Shown here: piece by piece, positions 1 to 8,548 of the stretch
Layout of the letters: each line of letters begins with the position of its first letter
Numbering within the stretch: position 1 is the first letter of the stretch
NCBI GenBank assembly: GCA_031551635.1
Contig: JAVBNH010000010.1
Coordinates: forward strand, 79,518-143,517
Direction of reading: 5' to 3'
DNA from: JAVBNH01 sp031551635
GTDB lineage: Bacteria; Bacillota; Clostridia; Oscillospirales; Acutalibacteraceae
DNA: 64,000 bases
Program-made: the position numbers and the translations under genes
Notes under the pieces: model-generated
The model's database searches: none
Told to the model about the DNA's origin: nothing
What the model saw: the letters and a program-made list of their open reading frames with translations, nothing else

Positions 1-214
1 CACCCAGCTGCGTCGCGATGGGGGAGTAGGCAGAACCAAATTTATTGAGCAGATAAACGCTTCTTGTCACAGCGGAAATAGTCTGATTTTCGGGGTCAAA
101 GCTGAAAAAGGAGACCTTGAACTTTCCGTCGTCCATAAGGTCTTTTTTGACGAAAATCAAGCCCTTTGAAAAGCTGATTACGTCAATAAGCTTTGTACCT
201 ATAACTTTGGTCAT
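1..214 (-). CDS. Partial hypothetical protein, N-terminal 71 residues
   Basis: An open frame starts with ATG at 214 and runs off the left edge of the window. It begins MTKVIGTKLIDVISFSKG and continues without a stop for 71 codons. The start lies 5 bases after the isocitrate dehydrogenase stop codon on the same strand, so the two are probably co-transcribed. I do not recognise the family. The visible part is soluble-looking, with alternating hydrophobic and charged residues and no signal peptide. The coding frame is well supported by its spacing and uninterrupted reading. The function is unknown. Confidence 0.6.
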   Translation of the reverse strand, partial: MTKVIGTKLIDVISFSKGLIFVKKDLMDDGKFKVSFFSFDPENQTISAVTRSVYLLNKFGSAYSPIATQLG

Positions 215-219
215 ATAAG

Positions 220-1392
220 TCAGCTCCCAAACATATTTGTCAGCGCCGCCATAACATAGTCCGCGAATTCGCGGCAGGTGCAGCCGGTATCGCGCCCGGT
301 CAGCTTTAGCTTTTTGTCTTCATACATACAGAAATCAAGCGCTTTTTCAAGTCTTTCACTCTTGTCGTTATAGCCGATGTGTGAGAGCAGCATTGCCGAC
401 GCGCGCAGCATAGAACATGGGTCGGCGTAAATTGCCCTGCCCTCATTAACCATTCTGGGCGCTGAGCCGTGAATAGCCTCAAACATAGCGTAACGCTTAC
501 CGATATTCGCGCTACCGGCGGTTCCGACACCGCCCTGCATTTCAGCAGCCTCGTCAGTGATGATGTCGCCGTAGAGGTTCGGCAGGACAACAACCTTGAA
601 ATCCTTGCGGCGTTTCGGGTCAATGAGCTTCGCGGTCATAATATCGATATACCACTCGTCAGTTGTAATATCAGGGTATTCCTTTGCGATATTTTTTGCG
701 AGGTTCAGGAATTTTCCGTCAGTCGTCTTTATAACATTCGCTTTTGTGACTATGGAAACGCGGTCTTTTTTATTGTTTTTGGCGAATTCATAAGCAAGCC
801 GCGCGATACGCTCAGTACCCTCTGTTGTAGTGACAACAAAGTCCACAGCCAGCTCACTATCAACATTTACACCCATCGAGCCGACTGCGTAAGCGCCTTC
901 GGTGTTTTCGCGGAAAAAAGTCCAGTCAATGCCTTCAGAAGGGATTTTAACAGGGCGTACATTGGCGAAAAGGTCGAGAGCCTTACGCATTGCGACATTC
1001 GCGCTTTCGATATTCGGCATTCCGTCGCCTGCCTGCGGTGTTGTTGTGGGACCTTTGAGAATAACATGGCATTCCTTGAGAGCACTCAGAACCTCGTCCG
1101 GTATTGGCTGCATTTTTGCTATACGGTTTTCTATAGTGAGACCGTCTATATCTCTGAATTCGACTTTTCCGGCGGTTATTTCGTCCTTTAAGAGGAATTT
1201 CAGGACATTCGCGGATTCTTTTGTTATAACCGGTCCGATACCGTCGCCGCCGCAGACTCCGACGATGATTTTTTCGATTTTTTTGTAGTCTATGAATTCG
1301 TTCTGCGCCTTTATTTTCTCGGCTCTTTCCGCTTGCTTTCTCAGCAGTTCCTCGAATTTTTCAACCGCGGTTTTTAATTCAACTTCTGTCAT
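220..1392 (-). CDS. icd: Isocitrate dehydrogenase (isocitrate/isopropylmalate family)
   Basis: Predicted to decarboxylate isocitrate to 2-oxoglutarate in the cytoplasm. The 390-residue protein shows the family signatures: GGDGIGPVI near residue 48, FRENTEGAYA near 160, the metal-binding block NLYGDIITDEAAEMQGG near 272-288, and EAIHGSAPR near 309. About 40 charged, helix-like residues precede the first beta strand, longer than in many homologues. Isopropylmalate or tartrate dehydrogenases share the fold, but the neighbouring aconitase on the same strand supports an isocitrate substrate. NAD versus NADP preference cannot be decided here. GGAAGGA lies 11 bases before the ATG. Confidence 0.9.
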   Translation of the reverse strand: MTEVELKTAVEKFEELLRKQAERAEKIKAQNEFIDYKKIEKIIVGVCGGDGIGPVITKESANVLKFLLKDEITAGKVEFRDIDGLTIENRIAKMQPIPDEVLSALKECHVILKGPTTTPQAGDGMPNIESANVAMRKALDLFANVRPVKIPSEGIDWTFFRENTEGAYAVGSMGVNVDSELAVDFVVTTTEGTERIARLAYEFAKNNKKDRVSIVTKANVIKTTDGKFLNLAKNIAKEYPDITTDEWYIDIMTAKLIDPKRRKDFKVVVLPNLYGDIITDEAAEMQGGVGTAGSANIGKRYAMFEAIHGSAPRMVNEGRAIYADPCSMLRASAMLLSHIGYNDKSERLEKALDFCMYEDKKLKLTGRDTGCTCREFADYVMAALTNMFGS

Positions 1393-1493
1393 AAAAAATT
1401 TATTCCTTCCAAATTAAAACATTAAAATTCTTTTTCAAACACTAAATAACCACTGATTAATTGAAATTTACTCACTTTTGTATATTCATTGAT

Positions 1494-1525
1494 TTTACAA
1501 AGCTTGATATATCAAGCTTTGTAAA
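1494..1525. repeat. Perfect 32-bp palindrome between acn and icd
   Basis: The arm TTTACAAAGCTTGATA is followed directly by its exact reverse complement, 16 bp per arm with no spacer. No T-run follows on either strand, so it is not a typical intrinsic terminator. It lies about 100 bases upstream of the icd start, so an operator or a cruciform/attenuator role is possible. That role is inference. Confidence 0.6.
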
Positions 1526-1546
1526 CGAAAATTTTTGGCTCTGTCT

Positions 1547-1573
1547 GTGAACGATGATTAAATCATCGTTCAC
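1547..1573. terminator. 27-bp perfect inverted repeat just after acn
   Basis: The arms GTGAACGATGATT and AATCATCGTTCAC are perfect 13-bp inverted repeats around a single A. The hairpin begins 5 bases after the aconitase stop codon on the minus strand. A uridine tract does not follow directly, so it could be a weak terminator, an mRNA-stabilising 3' hairpin or a protein site. The structure is certain and the role is not. Confidence 0.45.
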
Positions 1574-1578
1574 CTAAA

Positions 1579-3507
1579 TCATCCTTGAGCGGTGTAGCTG
1601 AGCAGTCCACCCGCAAGAACTATACTGCGCTGACGCTCCGAATAATCACAAACAATGGTGTATTCTTCGCCTTTGGAAACATTTTTCAATATAAGCGTAT
1701 CACTTTTTGAAATTCCGCTTTTCGCGTTTTCAATTCTTAGCTTATCACCCTGAGAAATTTTATCAAAGTCACCGGGATCAGCAAAGGTCAAGGCGAGAAT
1801 ACCTGAATTAATCAAGTTTGCCTTATGCATACGCGCGAAGGATTTCGCGATAACAGCCTTTATCCCGAGATATAGCGGGACAAGCGCCGCGTGCTCTCTC
1901 GAGGAGCCTTGCCCATAATTCGCGCCACCGACGATTATACCACCGCCGTTTGCTTTCGCGCGTTCAGGGAAGGTTTTATCGCAGACCTCAAAGCAGTACT
2001 GCGAGAGGTGAGGGACATTAGAGCGGTAGGGGAGTATTTTCGCGCCGGCTGGCATTATATGGTCAGTTGTGATGTCGTCACCGACCTTGAGAATGACTGA
2101 ATCCTCAAGTGTTTCGCCTACAGCTTTGCCGCAGGGTACTTCCTTTATATTGGGTCCGAATAAAATTTCCGCTTTTTCGGCGTCTGCTTCATTTGCGGGT
2201 AATATAACCATATTATCATTGACCTCAAAGCTGTCGGGGAGGTCAAACTTAAATTCAATTTCAAGTTTTTCAGGGTCAGTCAAAACACCGCTCAGTGCGG
2301 AAACTGCCGCGACTTCGGGGCTGACAAGATATATCTGAGCATCCGCAGTTCCCGACCTGCCTTCAAAATTGCGGTTGAAGGTGCGCAGAGAGACGCCGCC
2401 GGAATTCGGAGACTGCCCCATGCCAATACAAGGTCCGCAAGCGCTTTCGAGGATTCTCGCGCCAGCGTTAATCATGTCGGCAAGTGCGCCGTTTTTCGAG
2501 AGCATTCCGAGAACCTGCTTTGAGCCGGGCGCGATTGAAAGACTGACAGAGGGACAGACAGCTTTACCTCTAAGGATTTTCGCGACCTTCATCATATCAA
2601 AAAGCGAAGAGTTTGTGCAGGAACCGATGCAGACCTGGTTAACTTTTATTTCACCGATTTCACCTACAGACTTGACCCTGTCAGGCATGTGAGGCATGGC
2701 GGCGAGGGGGTGAAGGGCTGATAAATCAATATTTATGACCTCGTCATAAACCGCGTCATCGTCGGATTTTAATTCTGTCCAGTCATTTTCGCGCCCCTGA
2801 GCCTTTAAAAATGCCAGTGTTATTTCATCTGAAGGAAAAACCGATGTCGTTGCGCCAAGCTCAGCGCCCATGTTTGTAATTGTCGCGCGTTCCGGAACAG
2901 TCAGGGTTTTTATACCCTCTCCGGCATACTCAACGATTTTGCCGACTCCGCCCTTGACGGTCATTATGCGAAGAACCTCGAGGATAATATCCTTCGCGGC
3001 GACCCAAGGCTTTAGCTTGCCGGTGAGGTTAATCTTCACCATTTTTGGCATGGGGATATAGTAAGCGCCTCCGCCCATGGCTACCGCGACATCAAGACCG
3101 CCCGCGCCCATCGCGAGCATTCCCAGCGCGCCGCAGGTAGGCGTGTGGCTGTCGGAGCCTATCAGGGTTTTGCCCGGCTTGCCGAATCTCTCGAGGTGAA
3201 TCTGATGACAGATACCGTTGCCGGGACGCGAAAAACGAATCCCTCTTTTATAGGCGACACTCTGAATAAAACGGTGGTCATCGGCATTTTCAAAGCCGTT
3301 TTGAAGTGTGTTATGGTCAATATATGCAACCGACAACTCGGTTTTTACTCTTTTTATTCCCATAGCCTCAAATTGCAAATAAGCCATAGTGCCGGTTGCG
3401 TCCTGAGTCAGGGTCTGGTCAATTCTCAGCCCGATTTCCTCTCCCGCTATCATTTCACCGGATAAAAGATGGCTTTTAATCAATTTTTCGGCAATAGTCA
3501 ATCCCAT
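1579..3507 (-). CDS. acn: Aconitate hydratase
   Basis: Iron-sulfur enzyme that isomerises citrate to isocitrate. It feeds the isocitrate dehydrogenase downstream on the same strand. The three cluster-ligand cysteines are visible in CIGSCTNSSL and CGPCIGMGQSP. The substrate-binding SDSHTPTCGALG block (near 115) and the C-terminal swivel motif YGQGSSREHAALVP are present. At about 642 residues it belongs to the shorter bacterial/mitochondrial-type class, not the 890-residue AcnA class. An in-frame TTG three codons upstream sits on top of the GAGG ribosome site, so I chose the ATG at 3507, which has GAGG 10 bases before it. Confidence 0.93.
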   Translation of the reverse strand: MGLTIAEKLIKSHLLSGEMIAGEEIGLRIDQTLTQDATGTMAYLQFEAMGIKRVKTELSVAYIDHNTLQNGFENADDHRFIQSVAYKRGIRFSRPGNGICHQIHLERFGKPGKTLIGSDSHTPTCGALGMLAMGAGGLDVAVAMGGGAYYIPMPKMVKINLTGKLKPWVAAKDIILEVLRIMTVKGGVGKIVEYAGEGIKTLTVPERATITNMGAELGATTSVFPSDEITLAFLKAQGRENDWTELKSDDDAVYDEVINIDLSALHPLAAMPHMPDRVKSVGEIGEIKVNQVCIGSCTNSSLFDMMKVAKILRGKAVCPSVSLSIAPGSKQVLGMLSKNGALADMINAGARILESACGPCIGMGQSPNSGGVSLRTFNRNFEGRSGTADAQIYLVSPEVAAVSALSGVLTDPEKLEIEFKFDLPDSFEVNDNMVILPANEADAEKAEILFGPNIKEVPCGKAVGETLEDSVILKVGDDITTDHIMPAGAKILPYRSNVPHLSQYCFEVCDKTFPERAKANGGGIIVGGANYGQGSSREHAALVPLYLGIKAVIAKSFARMHKANLINSGILALTFADPGDFDKISQGDKLRIENAKSGISKSDTLILKNVSKGEEYTIVCDYSERQRSIVLAGGLLSYTAQG

Positions 3508-3562
3508 ATAAATCAATCCTCATATTTTAATTACTGTATTTTATCTAAAACGCGGAAGTTTG

Positions 3563-5329
3563 TCAAGAACCATTATAATTTAGGTCGCGCAAAACAATTA
3601 TTATGCCCTCTTTGTGATATACGGTCTCGAAATTGCCGCTGTTAAGATAATAATTCCTGTCATATTCCGTTGTTTCATTTGCGGGATTAAACATGATATA
3701 CTCGGCTTTATTCTTTGAAATTTCAAGACTATAGAGTATTTTGTGCTTGTATAAATGTGGAATATAATAAGTTCCCGCAAGCACAGAGGCATCCTCTGGT
3801 ATGCTTTCGACAGCTTCGTCAATTGTGTTATACCGCTCTATGTCGGAATAATAAATGTTAACATAATTTATTGCGTTAACAGCGTTCAAGCCAAAGAACA
3901 TTATCACGCATGCAAAGGCGGAAATCAACAGACTCTTTGTTTGGAGCTTTTCATTCATCTCACTGTTATTCTGCAGCAGCAGATAGAACAGCAGCGCCGC
4001 GTTACCGTAGGTATACTGATAACCGATTTCGTATTGATACGGATAATTTGTCATCAGATTGACAAGGAAAAAGGGGATAAGCAGGATAATGCGCGACGGT
4101 TTTTTTATCATAACCGGAAGGAAGGCAAGCGGGGCTAGCATTTGCAGGATAAACTTGATTTTTTTCTCCTGAAAGCTTTCATTTATAGCGTAAAGCGGGT
4201 TGAGTATGACGGATTTTATTACAGTTGTAAGACTGTGCGAGCCGTCATACATAAAATTGTCATACCGGTCTGACATGATTCCGTGCCCGTATTGCTTCAT
4301 GAGACCAGTTACACCCACAAAATAGAGTACCGCGAAAACAGTGATTCCCGCGCCGAGCTGCTTCCTTTTGCCCGAAAACAGGAAATAGAGACCCGCGACA
4401 GCGACATAGACAGCCGCATCCTCCTTTACGCTGAGCGTCAGAAGGGTAAAAATAAATGCGGGCACAGCCTTCGAGCGTTCCACAAAATAAATCATAAACA
4501 GCAGCAATACGCACAGAAATTTGTTTTCATGGAAATAATAATAGCAGCCGCCCATCACAGAGGGCAGGAAGGTGTAGCATACCGCAACCAGCAGTGTCAA
4601 TGAGTTAGAGAGCTTATAATGCTTACAAAGAAGATAAAGCGGTAACAGCCCCAGGGCAATAATGACTGACTGGCTGATGAGCAGTGTCACGGGTGAGGGA
4701 AATATAAAATATACAGGGAGCAGCAGATAGTAAACCGGAGAAAAATGTATGGCAAAATGGCTCAGAAGCTGATCGCGCTCGCAGGTAGTCAGAGGCTGAA
4801 AGGTGTCCTTCATATATTCATACATCTGCGCGAAAATTCCGAAATCATAGCATGAAGCCATATAGTTTTTGTAGCCGTATACCGTCATCATGCTTGCGTA
4901 AAAAACGAAAAATGAACCGAGGAGAGTTATAAGAATAATAGTTATTTTCTTAGAAGGTTCAAATATTATCTCATTTTTAAAAGTATAGGCGATAACTCCC
5001 GCCATGAATATGCAGCAGGCGAGACAGAGGTAAAAATTATTAGCCATCGCCGACGCGACGCAGCAGAGAATCATCGAAAAAATGACAAAAAGCACCTTAT
5101 CCACGAGCGGCTTATTAATAAGAAACAGTGTTATAAAGAGAATACCGATGGCAATAAGATGCCAAATCATATTTATCGACTGAAAATATTCAAAGGTGTT
5201 GAATTTGCTGTCGTTGGTCAGCAGCTCCAGTGTGCAAACGACGATAAAAGCCACAACAGCTTTAAACACAAGGCTTGTAAAATTCAGCCTGTGCATGTGT
5301 TTGTTATAAAAAGCAATTAATCCTCCCAC
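3563..5329 (-). CDS. DUF2079 family polytopic membrane protein
   Basis: A 588-residue protein with about a dozen hydrophobic segments. The conserved stretch YDFGIFAQMYEYMKDT near 159, followed by HFAIHFSPVYYLLLPVYF near 190, is characteristic of DUF2079 proteins. These are predicted GT-C-like membrane glycosyltransferases of unknown substrate. The C-terminal part after the last membrane segment is soluble. The start is GTG at 5329 with AAAGGA 8 bases upstream. It follows the metallophosphatase gene on the same strand with a 24-base gap. The enzymatic role is family-level inference only. Confidence 0.75.
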   Translation of the reverse strand: MGGLIAFYNKHMHRLNFTSLVFKAVVAFIVVCTLELLTNDSKFNTFEYFQSINMIWHLIAIGILFITLFLINKPLVDKVLFVIFSMILCCVASAMANNFYLCLACCIFMAGVIAYTFKNEIIFEPSKKITIILITLLGSFFVFYASMMTVYGYKNYMASCYDFGIFAQMYEYMKDTFQPLTTCERDQLLSHFAIHFSPVYYLLLPVYFIFPSPVTLLISQSVIIALGLLPLYLLCKHYKLSNSLTLLVAVCYTFLPSVMGGCYYYFHENKFLCVLLLFMIYFVERSKAVPAFIFTLLTLSVKEDAAVYVAVAGLYFLFSGKRKQLGAGITVFAVLYFVGVTGLMKQYGHGIMSDRYDNFMYDGSHSLTTVIKSVILNPLYAINESFQEKKIKFILQMLAPLAFLPVMIKKPSRIILLIPFFLVNLMTNYPYQYEIGYQYTYGNAALLFYLLLQNNSEMNEKLQTKSLLISAFACVIMFFGLNAVNAINYVNIYYSDIERYNTIDEAVESIPEDASVLAGTYYIPHLYKHKILYSLEISKNKAEYIMFNPANETTEYDRNYYLNSGNFETVYHKEGIIIVLRDLNYNGS

Positions 5330-5353
5330 TGACTTTATCCTTTCGACTCTTTA

Positions 5354-6721
5354 TTATGCATTTTTACCGGAATAAATCATGCGCAGAATGCTGTCTGCGA
5401 AATCAAAAACTGTTCGGATTATTTTGCTGAAAAACGAGAAAATCGCATCAGCACCGTTTTCAGGAACAGGAGCTTTTACAGAGGTGTCCTTGACAAAGGT
5501 GGATTCATCGACGACTTCAAGTGTATCGTTTCTGTAAGTTTTAAAGCCGATTTCGTCGCCGCTGAAATCAAATATACTGAAGCTCGGTACATCGAAATCA
5601 TAAGCGGCTTCAACGAATTCTGTCGTTTCGTCAAAATGGCGCATATTGCTTCCCGAGGCTGAACCGGCGGCAATATAGACAATACCTTTTCCGTCCCCTG
5701 CGACCTCGTTGTTCAAAAGCGGGTAAGTCCTGCTGTATTTATGCTCGTGACCGCACAAAACTATATCAACGCCGTATTTTTCATAAAGCGGAACAAGCTT
5801 TTTTATGGCATTTTCGTCAACCATATCAGGATAATAGGGACCTTGATGAATCATAACGATTCGCCATTTCGCGTCCGGATAAGCCTTTACCGCGGCATTC
5901 ATAAGATTGTCATGGTCGCCCGCAAGGGGGTTATTGCCGTTCGCGATTATGAACAAGGCCCCGCCGTATTCGAAATAATAGGGGTTTCCGGCGGTCGTAA
6001 ATGTGTCCCTGAACTGGTTCGGGTTATTAAAATGAAGGTCATAAAGCGCGGTTAAAAAATCGTGATTTCCAATTGTTGTCGCAATCGGAAGTGACTTTGT
6101 CAGTGAAGGCGCGAGAAATAAATTATACTGCTTTTTGCTGTAAAAATCCTCAACCTGATCCCCCGCGTGCAGAATAAAACTGATGTCAGGAGCAACAGCC
6201 ATCGTTGCCTCAAGGGTTGTGTTCCAGCCATAAGAATCCTTTTGCAGAACGCTGTCCAGGGTGGATTCGCCGCTCCTGCCTGTCTGGACGTCAGAGGTAA
6301 ACATCAGGCTAAAACCGTTCTCGGGATTATGTATTTCGAAGGCGGCGGCATCTGTCCATTTACCTCCGCTCGTGAAGGAATAATACCAGGTTCCTTCCGT
6401 GAGACTTTTTAGTGACACCTTATAGCTATGATAAAGCATAGCGGATCTCATTATGTTGATTTCAGCTTCTAATGCGTTGCTGAGATCTGCAGACTGCGAG
6501 TAAATAAATCCGGGCTTGTCCTCCTTTTGAAAGCTGACCCAAGCAAAATTCATGTCATTAAAATTCTCTCCAGGAGTCAGGCTGATTTTGCCGTAGTCGG
6601 AGGTGTGAAGCTTCCATGAGCCGTCCCATTCCTCCTGCGAAAGCGCCTGAGAGGGAAGAGCGAAAGATAAAAGCATCATTAACGCGAGAATCAGTGAAAA
6701 AAGTCTTGAAGTCTTTTTCAT
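5354..6721 (-). CDS. Secreted metallophosphoesterase (purple acid phosphatase-like)
   Basis: Predicted exported phosphoesterase. The N-terminus MKKTSRLFSLILALMMLLS followed by ALPSQA is a clear signal peptide. The dinuclear-metal motifs appear in order: FTSDVQTG, HAGDQVEDF, IGNHDF, MIHQGPYY and CGHEHKYSRT. An N-terminal fibronectin-like domain (about residues 30-130) resembles that of purple acid phosphatases. The C-terminal 50 residues form an amphipathic or hydrophobic helix (ADAIFSFFSKIIRTVFDFAD) that could hold it at the membrane; no LPXTG motif is seen. I chose the ATG at 6721 instead of 6736 because the signal peptide begins there. The alkaline phosphatase at 8.5 kb suggests secreted phosphate scavenging. 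Confidence 0.85.
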   Translation of the reverse strand: MKKTSRLFSLILALMMLLSFALPSQALSQEEWDGSWKLHTSDYGKISLTPGENFNDMNFAWVSFQKEDKPGFIYSQSADLSNALEAEINIMRSAMLYHSYKVSLKSLTEGTWYYSFTSGGKWTDAAAFEIHNPENGFSLMFTSDVQTGRSGESTLDSVLQKDSYGWNTTLEATMAVAPDISFILHAGDQVEDFYSKKQYNLFLAPSLTKSLPIATTIGNHDFLTALYDLHFNNPNQFRDTFTTAGNPYYFEYGGALFIIANGNNPLAGDHDNLMNAAVKAYPDAKWRIVMIHQGPYYPDMVDENAIKKLVPLYEKYGVDIVLCGHEHKYSRTYPLLNNEVAGDGKGIVYIAAGSASGSNMRHFDETTEFVEAAYDFDVPSFSIFDFSGDEIGFKTYRNDTLEVVDESTFVKDTSVKAPVPENGADAIFSFFSKIIRTVFDFADSILRMIYSGKNA

Positions 6722-6835
6722 AAAATGACCACCCATTCTTTTTATATAAGTTATATTATAACTCTAAAAATATTGTATTTCAAGCAATTTTAAACATTTT
6801 ATTTAATTTTATTTTTTTGTAGTCTCTCTTACCTC

Positions 6836-7327
6836 TTAGTGCGAAAAAAGCAGTTTTATAGCAAAAGAGGAAACAATAAAGCTTGTAAAGTCGGCAATCA
6901 GTGAAGCGACGACTGTAAAGCGTGTTTTTTCGACACCGACAGAGCCGTAATAAACGCTCAGGGCATAAAAAGTTGTTTCTGTCGAGCCTGAAATTACTGA
7001 AGCAATCCTGCCCGCTAACGAATTCGCTCCATGAGTGCTGAGTATTTTTTCAAACATTGTCAGCGAACCGCTGCCTGAAAGCGGGCTAATAATGCAAAGC
7101 GGAGTCACTTCTGAAGGTATTCCGAGGAAGGAAGTAAGAGGTGAAAAAAGCTTAGATAATATTCCGAGCGCGCCTGAGGAGCTGAGCATAGTAACCATTA
7201 AGATTAACGCTGTTACCGGCGCGAGCAGGGAAAGAAACATGTCAAACCCTTTTTTCGCACCTTCGATAAAGCATTCAAAGACATTTACACCTTTAAATAC
7301 TCCGTAAAGAATAATCGCCATAACCAC
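6836..7327 (-). CDS. spmB: Spore maturation protein B
   Basis: Membrane protein paired with SpmA, needed for spore core dehydration in Bacillus and Clostridium. The conserved EGAKKGFDM, GIPSEVTPLCIISPLSGSGS and SGSTETTFYALSVYYGSVGV blocks are all present. The start is unclear. The GTG at 7327 lacks a ribosome site and falls inside the first membrane helix expected for the family. The same frame stays open upstream into the end of spmA without any ATG, GTG or TTG. A CTG at 7360 has GGGA 6 bases upstream and would restore a normal N-terminus (ENFSAFLLPSVVMAI). A rare CTG start is therefore possible. Confidence 0.85.
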   Translation of the reverse strand: MVMAIILYGVFKGVNVFECFIEGAKKGFDMFLSLLAPVTALILMVTMLSSSGALGILSKLFSPLTSFLGIPSEVTPLCIISPLSGSGSLTMFEKILSTHGANSLAGRIASVISGSTETTFYALSVYYGSVGVEKTRFTVVASLIADFTSFIVSSFAIKLLFSH

Positions 7328-7395
7328 CGACGGAAGTAAAAATGCCGAAAAATTTTCCAGTGGGTATCCCAGCCCTTCATAAAAAATGCTGACTG

Positions 7396-7998
7396 CTATC
7401 TTTTTTTGTCCTTTATATTTCCGTCAGAAAATCTTTGCATAAAATATACCATGCTCATTCCCGCGAAAAGAGCTGCAGCTGAGCTTAACCAAACCGCGAA
7501 AATTATATCCATCGGGTTTTCAGCGCCGTAACTCTGCCGTAAAAGCGCGACAGTAGTCGGTATCAGCCTGATAGACGCGGTATTTAACACGACAAATTTT
7601 ATCATGTCATTTGTCGCCTCGACGGAGTTTTTATTATGGGATTTAAGTCGTTTCATTGCCTCGATACCAAGCGGGGTCGCGGCGTTCCCAAGCCCGAGCA
7701 GATTTGCCGTAACATTCATTGATATAGCCCTCAGCACCGTTTCATCCTTTTTAGATTCCTTAAAAATCAACCTCAGAACAGGGGAGAGCAGTTTTCCGAT
7801 TTTTTCGCTCAGTCCCGATTTTTCCGCAATATTCATTAAACCGTTCCAAAGGCACAGCATACCCAAAAGCTTTAAGCAAAGATTCACCGCGTCATAGCCG
7901 CTGCCGATTATCGCGCCGGAAAGATTGTGAATCTCACCAGTAAATGCCGCGGTAATCACAGAAAAAGCTATAAAGAATGTCCAAATATAAGTCATCAT
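7396..7998 (-). CDS. spmA: Spore maturation protein A
   Basis: A 200-residue membrane protein of the nucleoside-recognition (Gate) superfamily that works with SpmB. Diagnostic segments are LLGMLCLWNGLMNIAEKSG, NVTANLLGLGNAATPLGIEA and FVVLNTASIRLIPTTVALLR. Two adjacent ATG codons (7998, 7995) could start it, and neither has a strong ribosome site. spmB follows directly on the same strand. This pair is good evidence that the organism forms spores. Confidence 0.92.
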   Translation of the reverse strand: MMTYIWTFFIAFSVITAAFTGEIHNLSGAIIGSGYDAVNLCLKLLGMLCLWNGLMNIAEKSGLSEKIGKLLSPVLRLIFKESKKDETVLRAISMNVTANLLGLGNAATPLGIEAMKRLKSHNKNSVEATNDMIKFVVLNTASIRLIPTTVALLRQSYGAENPMDIIFAVWLSSAAALFAGMSMVYFMQRFSDGNIKDKKR

Positions 7999-8021
7999 AC
8001 AAAAGTCTTATTCAAAACGTC

Positions 8022-8050
8022 TTGACTTTATGCTTGCAAAAATGTATATT
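8022..8050 (+). promoter_or_regulatory. Candidate sigma-A promoter for the AbrB-like gene
   Basis: TTGACT at 8022-8027, a 17-base spacer and TATATT at 8045-8050 fit a vegetative promoter. It would give a 5' leader of roughly 130 bases before the regulator gene. A second TTGACA at 8064 has no matching -10 at the right distance. Confidence 0.4.
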
Positions 8051-8189
8051 GAGAGTACAATACTTGACAAAAAATGACAATATATAGTCAGTTTACTCAA
8101 ATTATGTAGCTTTATGTACTATATGTGGTTCAAGCATTTTGATGATTTAATTTGTATATATTTAATATAAGTGAAAGGATTTGGTATTT

Positions 8190-8441
8190 ATGAAAGCAAC
8201 TGGTATAGTCAGGAGAATTGATATGGTCGGCAGAATTGTTCTGCCTATGGAGCTCAGAAAGGTTATGAATCTTAAGGGGAGCGAGGATGCTCTTGAGATT
8301 TTTACCGATGGAGAAAGAATTATTCTTCAAAAATATAATCCCTACTGTATGTTCTGCAACAGTAACGACGATCTTATTGACTTTAAAGGAAATAAGGTTT
8401 GCAAAGCTTGTATAACAAGCATGAATGAAACGATTGAATAA
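8190..8441 (+). CDS. AbrB/SpoVT-type transcriptional regulator with Cys-rich tail
   Basis: A small DNA-binding protein (about 83 residues). The N-terminal swapped-hairpin AbrB fold is recognisable as MKATGIVRRIDMVGRIVLP followed by LEIFTDGERIILQKY. The C-terminal 30 residues contain a CMFC...CKAC pattern that could bind zinc, replacing the extended C-terminal domain of Bacillus AbrB. AbrB-like proteins control transition-state and sporulation genes, and divergent spmAB next door fits that setting. The start is ATG 8190 with AAAGGA about 10 bases upstream; the TTG at 8181 sits too close to the ribosome site. Confidence 0.85.
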   Translation: MKATGIVRRIDMVGRIVLPMELRKVMNLKGSEDALEIFTDGERIILQKYNPYCMFCNSNDDLIDFKGNKVCKACITSMNETIE

Positions 8442-8490
8442 GTGTTTTAATTATTTAATTTGACTAAATAAAATAATTTGCGATAATGGA

Positions 8491-8519
8491 TTGAAAAATT
8501 ATTCATTTTGTGGTAGTAT
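8491..8519 (+). promoter_or_regulatory. Promoter for alkaline phosphatase gene
   Basis: TTGAAA (8491-8496), 17-base spacer, TAGTAT (8514-8519), about 30 bases before the start codon. No Pho-box-like direct repeats are obvious. Confidence 0.5.
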
Positions 8520-8548
8520 GAGGCTATCATATTAAATGGAGGTTTTTT

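Noticed and set aside
469..1191. 240-codon plus-strand open frame opposite icd
   Set aside because: Antisense shadow of a well-supported isocitrate dehydrogenase gene.
8022..8189. A structured leader or riboswitch in the long 5' region of the AbrB-like gene
   Set aside because: The leader is AT-rich without convincing long stems, and the promoter assignment itself is only tentative.
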